6,766 bases of DNA. Origin: DASRAJ01 sp039920305 (GTDB lineage Bacteria; Bacteroidota; Bacteroidia; Chitinophagales; UBA10324). This document shows positions 6,563-6,766 of this stretch, piece by piece (positions within the stretch are counted from its first letter, which is position 1; every line of letters starts with the position of its first letter). The DNA lies in contig JBDSEA010000236.1 of assembly GCA_039920305.1 (NCBI GenBank), forward strand, positions 1 to 6,766. The letters run 5' to 3'. Under the pieces are notes generated by a model. The model ran no database searches and was not told the origin of the DNA. It saw only the letters and a program-made list of their open reading frames with translations. The position numbers and the translations under genes are program-made.

Positions 6563-6766
6563 CTAAATTTCCCTGATAATTTGTTCTGCAAACTCTGGCA
6601 AATCATTCGTAATAAAATCAATCATGTTATTTTTCTCAACTGCCTTCCCATGAGAAATCATTACCGTTTTCATTCCTGCCTTCTTCCCGAATTCCATGTC
6701 GCTCATTGAATCACCTACCATCATGGATTTTGAAAAATCAATCTTTGGGAATTCTTTTTTTGCCTG
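6563..6766 (-). CDS. HAD-family phosphatase (GmhB/HisB-N-like), C-terminal fragment
   Basis: These are the last 67 codons of a minus-strand gene that enters from the right edge and ends with TAG at 6565-6563. The fragment contains HAD motif IV, MMVGDSMSDMEFGKKAGM, whose aspartates help hold the catalytic magnesium ion. It continues with KTVMISHGK and a C-terminal DLPEFAEQIIREI helix. The motif spacing and the F/G-K-K-A-G context are those of HAD-IIIA phosphatases such as D-glycero-D-manno-heptose 1,7-bisphosphate phosphatase (GmhB) and the histidinol-phosphatase domain of HisB. The nucleophile DxD motif and any zinc loop lie outside the window, so the substrate cannot be assigned. Nothing suggests disruption. 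The next reading downstream on the same strand is the CBM48 pseudogene, after 142 non-coding bases. Confidence 0.85.
   Translation of the reverse strand, partial: QAKKEFPKIDFSKSMMVGDSMSDMEFGKKAGMKTVMISHGKAVEKNNMIDFITNDLPEFAEQIIREI

Noticed and set aside
1..6766. CRISPR arrays, tRNA or rRNA genes, insertion sequences, a novel defence system
   Set aside because: No regularly spaced repeats, RNA-gene-like segments, transposase motifs or defence-type domains were seen on either strand.

Overview
The window looks like chromosomal DNA from a member of the Bacteroidota, possibly a Chitinophaga/Sphingobacteria-like lineage; the order cannot be settled from this sequence. The evidence is moderately low GC, an Smc protein of the Bacteroidota type, absence of strong Shine-Dalgarno sequences, and a promoter before smc that matches the Bacteroidota consensus (TTG...TAnnTTTG). 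There are no RNA genes, CRISPR arrays or insertion sequences.

Layout from left to right. Bases 1-74 hold the 5' end of a minus-strand SRPBCC/AHSA1-like gene that leaves the window and whose reading frame breaks at an A6 run. Bases 155-970 encode a membrane anti-sigma factor with an RskA-type C-terminal domain, and 972-1496 encode its ECF sigma factor; the pair is separated by 1 base and is probably translationally coupled. Bases 1627-5157 encode a full-length Smc condensin ATPase (1176 aa). All of these read on the minus strand. A 179-base divergent intergenic region follows, with an smc promoter on one strand and a candidate ECF-type promoter on the other. Bases 5337-5933 (plus strand) encode a 198-aa protein that joins an anti-sigma-like N-terminal domain to a C-terminal cupin, a ChrR-like architecture without the zinc motif. 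Tail to tail with it, at 5936-6420 on the minus strand, lies a decayed gene for a protein with two glycogen-binding (CBM48-type E-set) modules, broken by three frameshifts and an apparent internal deletion. A 143-base non-coding stretch holds what looks like a copy of a dispersed repeat. The window ends in the C-terminal 67 codons of a HAD-family phosphatase (GmhB/HisB-N-like).

The most interesting feature is the regulatory set around smc. The N-terminal 70 or so residues of the soluble cupin protein and of the membrane RskA-like protein align from their first residue, although smc separates the two genes. This suggests two anti-sigma-type inputs, one membrane-bound and one cytoplasmic with a cupin sensor, either onto the single ECF sigma factor encoded here or onto a related one elsewhere. 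That link is inference. The CBM48 pseudogene is the second point of note, because it can be reconstructed almost completely by joining frames.
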